From Nitrososphaeria archaeon (GTDB lineage: Archaea; Thermoproteota; Nitrososphaeria; JACIWG01): a DNA stretch of 26,064 nt. Location of the stretch: contig JACIWG010000006.1 in assembly GCA_014361085.1 (NCBI GenBank), positions 1-26,064 of the forward strand, written 5' to 3'. This document shows, in pieces, positions 21,919 through 26,064 of the stretch. A model generated the notes under the pieces. The model saw nothing but the letters and a program-made list of their open reading frames with translations. It had not been told where the DNA came from and did no database searches. The first letter of the stretch is position 1; each line of letters starts with the position of its first letter. Made by a program: the position numbers and the translations under genes.

Positions 21919-22832
21919 ATACCATCGACAAAAGATTCAACATAATCGCCTGCATACCAGCATACAATGAAGAAAAAAGCATAGCAAAAGTAATCCTACA
22001 AACAAAAAGATACGTAAACCAAGTAATAGTATGTGACGACGGTTCAACTGATATGACAGCAGAAATAGCAGAAAACCTAGGCGCCATAGTACTAAAACAC
22101 ACAAAAAACATGGGAAAAGGTGCAGCAATAAAAACATTACTAGAATATGCAAAACAACTAAAACCTGACATAATAGTAACACTAGACGCAGACGGCCAAC
22201 ACGACCCAAATGGAATACCAAAACTACTCAAACCAATAATAGAAGAAAAAGCAGAATTCGTAATAGGCTCAAGATACGTTCCAGGATCAAAAACAGAAAC
22301 ACCTCTATACAGAAGAATTGGACTAAAAATAGTAAACTGGTTAAGTGGAAGAGGAAAAGTCAAAGACACACAAAGCGGCTACAGAGCATACCCATCAAAA
22401 ATAGTAGACTTAATTCTACAATGTGAATCAAAAGGATACGGAATTGAAGTAGAACAACTAACACTAGCAATAAAAAACAAACTAAGAATAATAGAAGTAC
22501 CGATAACAATAAGGTACAAAAACCTAGAAAACCCGTCAAAAAGAAATCCAATAAGACACGGAACCGAACTAATAACGATAGCATTAAGATTAATAGTCGA
22601 AGAAAAACCATTAGTCTTCTTGGGTGTTCCAGGAATATTACTAATTGTTATCGGCCTAGTAAGTGGAGTATACCTACTACTATACTTTAATATGACAAGA
22701 TACTTCAGCATACCAATAGCACTAATAACATTGGGCACACTATTTACAGGAATACTACTAGTAGTGACAGCACTAATACTCTACTCATTAACTAGACTAG
22801 TAAAAAAATATGTAAGTAATTATAAAAATTAA
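21915..22832 (+). CDS. Family 2 glycosyltransferase, polyprenol-phosphate sugar synthase-like
   Basis: 305 residues. N-terminal GT-A domain: IIACIPAYNEEKSIAKVI, VCDDGSTDMT, DADGQHDP (D91-x-D93 metal site), GSRYVPGSK and QSGYRA. Two C-terminal membrane helices follow (about 232-255 and 264-290). Such enzymes load a sugar from a nucleotide donor onto polyprenol (dolichol) phosphate at the membrane, feeding S-layer or polysaccharide glycosylation. The start ATG overlaps the stop of the truncated GT2 by an ATGA. The gene after it begins another codon style. Confidence 0.9.
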   Translation: MNTIDKRFNIIACIPAYNEEKSIAKVILQTKRYVNQVIVCDDGSTDMTAEIAENLGAIVLKHTKNMGKGAAIKTLLEYAKQLKPDIIVTLDADGQHDPNGIPKLLKPIIEEKAEFVIGSRYVPGSKTETPLYRRIGLKIVNWLSGRGKVKDTQSGYRAYPSKIVDLILQCESKGYGIEVEQLTLAIKNKLRIIEVPITIRYKNLENPSKRNPIRHGTELITIALRLIVEEKPLVFLGVPGILLIVIGLVSGVYLLLYFNMTRYFSIPIALITLGTLFTGILLVVTALILYSLTRLVKKYVSNYKN

Positions 22833-22854
22833 TAGCTTGGGTGGTTTAAAGTCT

Positions 22855-23844
22855 ATGAGCAAATTAAAGTTATATCTACCTAGTTCTTTTGTTATTTTCC
22901 TTTTATTAGTAGGTTTAATAATTTGGCAATTTGGTTTTAGGATCTTATTCCAATTAATCTTATCCATTACTTTTATTGGATTAACAGCAATGTTGGGTCT
23001 ATTCTTCATAGTAGCTGTTATTGCTAAGCATTGGAAGATTAGTCTTCTTTTGATTTTACCCCTCATCTTAAGTATATATTCAACCTATTTGTGCCTGGAG
23101 TGGAAAAATTTAGAATTTGTAAGTGGAACGATAATCGTATTTGTTGTAAGCATCTTATTTGTAGGTTGGTACCTAAGTGAACCAAATATAAGGCTAATTG
23201 ATAGATTTAAGAGTGCTGAAAAACTCGAAAAGGAAGGCAAATATCTAGCTGCTGCTAAAAAATATGAAAAAGAAAAAGATTTCAAGAATGCTGCTAGGAT
23301 GTATGAAATAAAAGGATTGCTTGAAAATGCAGCATGGTCCTACGAAAAAGCTATGTTATATGAAAAAGTGGCTGAAATCTATGAACAACTTTATAAAAAA
23401 GAAAATGATACTTATTACTTAAGGGAAGCGTATGATTTTTGGAGGAAAGCCGGCGATATCATAAAAGCAGTTAAATGTTTAGAAAAATTTGCAAATGAAG
23501 AACCGTGGTTCTGGGAAGATGTAGCCAAGATATACGAAGAAATTAACGATAAAGAAAAAGCAAAAAGTGCTTGGTTAAATGCTCTTAAATATTATTTAAA
23601 TGAAGTACAAAAAGAAGGTGTATTTTGGGAAGATATTGCAAAAATCTATGAAAAACTGGACAATAAGGACGAAGCTATAAATGCTTATAAAAAGTTTTTA
23701 GATTACTGTTTGCAACTGGTTGAAGAAGATGGAATGTGGTGGAAACATATTGCTGAAACGTATGAAATATTAGGGTACAAAGATTATGCCAAAAAGGCTT
23801 GGCAAATGTATATCACTTATAAGGATAGTGTTATTGGAAAATAA
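22855..23844 (+). CDS. Membrane protein with TPR-like helical repeats
   Basis: ATG 22855 is chosen over the upstream TTG 22837 because GGGTGG (22839-22844) precedes it by 10 bases. About 329 residues: three or four N-terminal membrane helices (within about 1-105), then a cytoplasmic array of helical repeats each around 35 residues, with recurring AAKKYEKEKDFKNAARMYE, ENAAWSYEKAMLYEKVAEIYE and WEDIAKIYEKLDNKDEAINAY. Several repeats share FWEDVAKIYE/FWEDIAKIYE/WWKHIAETYE, so they arose by internal duplication. TPR arrays bind partner proteins; here likely an organiser of the neighbouring glycan enzymes. Codon style is T-rich, unlike the gene before. Confidence 0.82.
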   Translation: MSKLKLYLPSSFVIFLLLVGLIIWQFGFRILFQLILSITFIGLTAMLGLFFIVAVIAKHWKISLLLILPLILSIYSTYLCLEWKNLEFVSGTIIVFVVSILFVGWYLSEPNIRLIDRFKSAEKLEKEGKYLAAAKKYEKEKDFKNAARMYEIKGLLENAAWSYEKAMLYEKVAEIYEQLYKKENDTYYLREAYDFWRKAGDIIKAVKCLEKFANEEPWFWEDVAKIYEEINDKEKAKSAWLNALKYYLNEVQKEGVFWEDIAKIYEKLDNKDEAINAYKKFLDYCLQLVEEDGMWWKHIAETYEILGYKDYAKKAWQMYITYKDSVIGK

Positions 23845-23846
23845 TT

Positions 23847-25022
23847 ATGCAACGTAAAGTGTTTGTAACAGATGCTCAAATGAGAAATTCCCTAGCAATT
23901 ATTCGTTCGTTAGGGAAAAAAGGACTATTTGTAACAGCTGGTGAGGAAACGAGATTTGCAACAGGTTTTTTCTCTAAATATTGTTCAAATATTGTTGTTT
24001 ACCCCTCTCCAAGATATAAAAAAGAAGAATTTGTGTTATATATGTTAAATTTATTTAGAAAAGATAATTATCAAGTATTTTTCCCTATAACAGATTACAC
24101 TATATTGCCCATTATTGAACATAGAGATAAGTTTTCAAAATACACAACTATAGCTCTTCCACCTAACGAAATTTTTTTTAACGCCTATGACAAAGGCATA
24201 ACTATAAAGAAGGCTATCAAAATAGGTGTTCCATGTCCAAAAACATATTTTATAGAAGGCGAAGATTATTATAAACTAAAATCATTTTCTAAGGAGTTAA
24301 GTTATCCAATAGTACTAAAACCGAGAATGGGATTTGGAAGAAGAGGTGTCCGAATTTGTAATTCACCAATTGAGCTCCTAAAATATTATAAAATACTTTT
24401 GTCACAATATGGTAAATTATTGATACAAGAATTTATACCCCTAGAATATGAATTTGGTGTTTATACGCTCTTTAACTTTAGTTCAGAACCATGTGCTTTG
24501 TCCGTTCAGAGAAGAATTAGATCTTATCCAATTAATGGAGGTCCAAGCACATTCCGAGAAACTTTTAAGAACGAGTTAACAGAAAGAGCTGTAGAAATGG
24601 CTTTCAAATTATTAAAGCATCTTAAATGGGTCGGGGTAGCCATGGTAGAGTTCAGAGTAGACGCAAGAGATGGTACTCCAAAGTTAATGGAAATTAATCC
24701 CCGATTTTGGGGGTCTTTACAACTTTCAATACTGGCTGGAATCGATTTTCCTTATTTACTCTACAAGCTTTTTACTGAAGGTAATATTGAAAAGGTATTA
24801 GACTACAAAGTAGGTGTAAAATGTCGGTGGTTATTTCCAGGCGATTTCCTTTGGTTATTAACTTCCCCAAATAAATTAAAAAATTTAAAAGAATTTGTTA
24901 AATTTAGAACAAACTATGATATTTTTACTTTGACTGATATAGGCCCAACATTAGGTCTTACTCTTGCTACAGCAAGATATTTATTTGACCGAAAAATGTG
25001 GTCGTTTATTATAAGAAGGTAA
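23847..25022 (+). CDS. ATP-grasp ligase (carbamoyl-phosphate-synthase-like)
   Basis: 391 residues. N-terminal Rossmann-like pre-ATP domain (KVFVTDAQMRNSLAIIRSLG; PITDYTILPI). ATP-grasp core: YPIVLKPRMGFGRRGVRI (P-loop-like), LLIQEFIP, WVGVAMVEFRVDARDG and LMEINPRFWGSL (E282, N284, R286 for Mg/ATP). Enzymes of this group join a carboxylate to an amine; some occur in polysaccharide loci next to a polysaccharide deacetylase, as here. Substrate unknown. 2 bases after the TPR gene's end; stop abuts the next ATG. Confidence 0.88.
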   Translation: MQRKVFVTDAQMRNSLAIIRSLGKKGLFVTAGEETRFATGFFSKYCSNIVVYPSPRYKKEEFVLYMLNLFRKDNYQVFFPITDYTILPIIEHRDKFSKYTTIALPPNEIFFNAYDKGITIKKAIKIGVPCPKTYFIEGEDYYKLKSFSKELSYPIVLKPRMGFGRRGVRICNSPIELLKYYKILLSQYGKLLIQEFIPLEYEFGVYTLFNFSSEPCALSVQRRIRSYPINGGPSTFRETFKNELTERAVEMAFKLLKHLKWVGVAMVEFRVDARDGTPKLMEINPRFWGSLQLSILAGIDFPYLLYKLFTEGNIEKVLDYKVGVKCRWLFPGDFLWLLTSPNKLKNLKEFVKFRTNYDIFTLTDIGPTLGLTLATARYLFDRKMWSFIIRR

Positions 25023-25868
25023 ATGATGATTAACGCTTTCTCTGTTGACTTAGAATATTGGTGGTGTAATGAGTTCTTGACTAATTATTTACCTAATAGG
25101 AAAGAGGATCAAATTATTGAATCATTATCCCCTATATTAAAGTTATTAGATAAATATAATGTTAGAGCAACCTTTTTTGTTTTAGGCATCGTTGCAGAAA
25201 AGCATCCTGATGTTATTGAATTAATCTACAATAAAGGGCATGAAATATCTTCGCATGCATGGTCCCATAAACCTCTACATAAACTTAATAAGAATGAATT
25301 TGAAAATGAAATGGATAAGTCTGTAAAATTACTTTACAAACTTATTCACGAAAAACCAAAGGGATTTAGGGCTCCCTCCTTCTCACTTAATAATAATACT
25401 AAATGGGCCTTAAACATATTAGAAAAACACGGATTCTATTATGATTCAAGTATATTTCCAATAAGAACAATTCTCTACGGTGTGCCAAATGCACCTTTAC
25501 ATCCCTATAGAATATCCAAAGATAATGTATCAATAGAAGACCCTAAAAGCCCAATCTTGGAAGCTCCCTTAACAGTTTATAAGATTTTTGGCTTGAATAT
25601 CCCAATTGCCGGAGGTTTCTATCTACGTCTAATACCCTTCGATATCCTGAAATTAATGTTAAGAAAAGTAAATAAAAGTATGCCCGCAATTATGTATATA
25701 CATCCTTGGGAAACATATCCAAAAACTCCCAGACTAAATATACCACTTGAATACAGATTTATAACATATTATGGTATAAATTTTGCTTTAAAAAAAGTGG
25801 AAGGATTACTAAAAGAGTTTAGATTCAAACCGATAGAGGAAGTATTAGACAGTTTATGTACAAAATAA
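25023..25868 (+). CDS. NodB-type polysaccharide deacetylase (with DUF3473-like C-terminus)
   Basis: 281 residues. SVDLEYWW (D9, E11), ATFFVLG, HEISSHAWSHKPLHKL (H78 and H82 as the metal-binding HxxxH) and FRAPSFSL are the carbohydrate esterase 4 signatures. The C-terminus has IHPWE as in the exopolysaccharide-type deacetylases. It would remove N-acetyl groups from a surface glycan, possibly giving the amine used by the ATP-grasp enzyme encoded directly before it. No signal peptide, so action is cytoplasmic or on lipid-linked intermediates. ATG follows the previous TAA with no gap. Confidence 0.9.
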   Translation: MMINAFSVDLEYWWCNEFLTNYLPNRKEDQIIESLSPILKLLDKYNVRATFFVLGIVAEKHPDVIELIYNKGHEISSHAWSHKPLHKLNKNEFENEMDKSVKLLYKLIHEKPKGFRAPSFSLNNNTKWALNILEKHGFYYDSSIFPIRTILYGVPNAPLHPYRISKDNVSIEDPKSPILEAPLTVYKIFGLNIPIAGGFYLRLIPFDILKLMLRKVNKSMPAIMYIHPWETYPKTPRLNIPLEYRFITYYGINFALKKVEGLLKEFRFKPIEEVLDSLCTK

Positions 25869-25877
25869 ATTACGATG

Positions 25878-25885
25878 TTTTATAA
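25878..25885 (+). promoter_or_regulatory. TATA box of the GT4 gene
   Basis: TTTTATAA about 31 bases before the ATG at 25913 suggests a leaderless, separate transcript for the last gene. Confidence 0.45.
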
Positions 25886-25912
25886 GAAACAATTTTCAAA
25901 TAAAATATTACA

Positions 25913-26064
25913 ATGAAAAAAATCGGAATAGCACTAATAGGATCAAGAGGAATCCCATCTAAATATGGAGGAAACGAAACGTTTGTGGAAGAAATATCAA
26001 AAAGGTTAACAGACTACAATTTCCTCGTTTTTGTAACATGCGAATCCAACAGATTCTATGTATC
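25913..26064 (+). CDS. Family 4 glycosyltransferase, DUF1972-type N-terminus (3' truncated by window edge)
   Basis: The first 50 codons read MKKIGIALIGSRGIPSKYGG, then NETFVEEISKRL. GSRGIPxKYGGxETFVEE is the N-terminal signature of the rhamnosyltransferase-like GT4 group (DUF1972), acting on cell-surface polysaccharide from nucleotide-sugars. The gene runs off the window end, so the GT4 catalytic half is not seen. No ribosome-binding site is visible upstream, consistent with the TATA-box-based leaderless start. Confidence 0.88.
   Translation, partial: MKKIGIALIGSRGIPSKYGGNETFVEEISKRLTDYNFLVFVTCESNRFYV

Noticed and set aside
1..26064. CRISPR array
   Set aside because: No regularly spaced direct repeats of 24-37 bases and no cas gene were seen. 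The repetitive look of some regions is A/C-rich coding sequence.

Overview
ORGANISM. The window reads as an AT-rich archaeal chromosome, most likely a thermophilic member of the Thermoproteota/TACK group. Pointers are the two-subunit 2-oxoacid:ferredoxin oxidoreductase with its gamma domain fused to alpha (the Sulfolobus-type arrangement), many TTG starts, TATA boxes about 25-35 nt before start codons (leaderless transcripts), a tRNA-Leu with an apparent 22-nt intron in its D-arm, CCA encoded in the tRNA gene, and many archaeal toxin-antitoxin families. Every gene called lies on the + strand; most minus-strand ORFs are shadows. LAYOUT. (1) 1-1632: the 3' end of an AAA ATPase with a DUF4143-type C-terminus, tRNA-Leu(TAA), and a CPBP membrane protease. 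(2) 1822-4973: a small zinc-finger protein followed by korA and korB. (3) 5081-7780: a strong palindrome over a leaderless start, then an operon of a 42-aa ORF, a 130-aa protein and a two-TM acidic-tail protein, leading into glmS. (4) 7785-8030: a GC-rich, highly structured island without a convincing gene, best read as a non-coding RNA, perhaps the 3' remnant of an IS605-type tnpB/omegaRNA unit. (5) 8098-11369: a defence/toxin-antitoxin stretch with an archaeal STAND-like ATPase behind two abutting 16-bp palindromes, a VapBC pair, a HEPN-MNT pair and a decayed DUF4258-DUF2283 pair. (6) 11465-18918: a tight seven-gene operon (DUF1616, a 240-aa membrane protein, an 80-aa membrane protein, an Ig-like/DUF4129 protein, DUF4350, MoxR ATPase, DUF58), the largest coherent system here and probably a cell-surface assembly or quality-control machine. 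(7) 18993-21698: RelBE, a YdjM-like membrane hydrolase, an antitoxin remnant, a DUF3368 PIN-UPF0175 pair and an orphan MNT. (8) 21778-26064: surface-polysaccharide genes: a broken GT2 start, an intact GT2, a TM/TPR-like protein, an ATP-grasp ligase, a NodB-type deacetylase and the start of a GT4. HOW IT FITS TOGETHER. GlmS makes glucosamine-6-phosphate, a precursor of amino-sugar glycans. The right-hand locus builds surface glycan and the MoxR-DUF58 operon probably services extracytoplasmic proteins, so envelope biogenesis is a recurrent theme, interrupted by toxin-antitoxin islands. MAIN ORIGINAL OBSERVATIONS. The structured GC-rich RNA island; the pre-tRNA intron; different palindromes at the start of several modules; single-base frameshifts at A-runs in two antitoxin genes; and a marked fall in coding-strand T along operons from 5' to 3'. 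All family names come from reading motifs by eye, with no database search.
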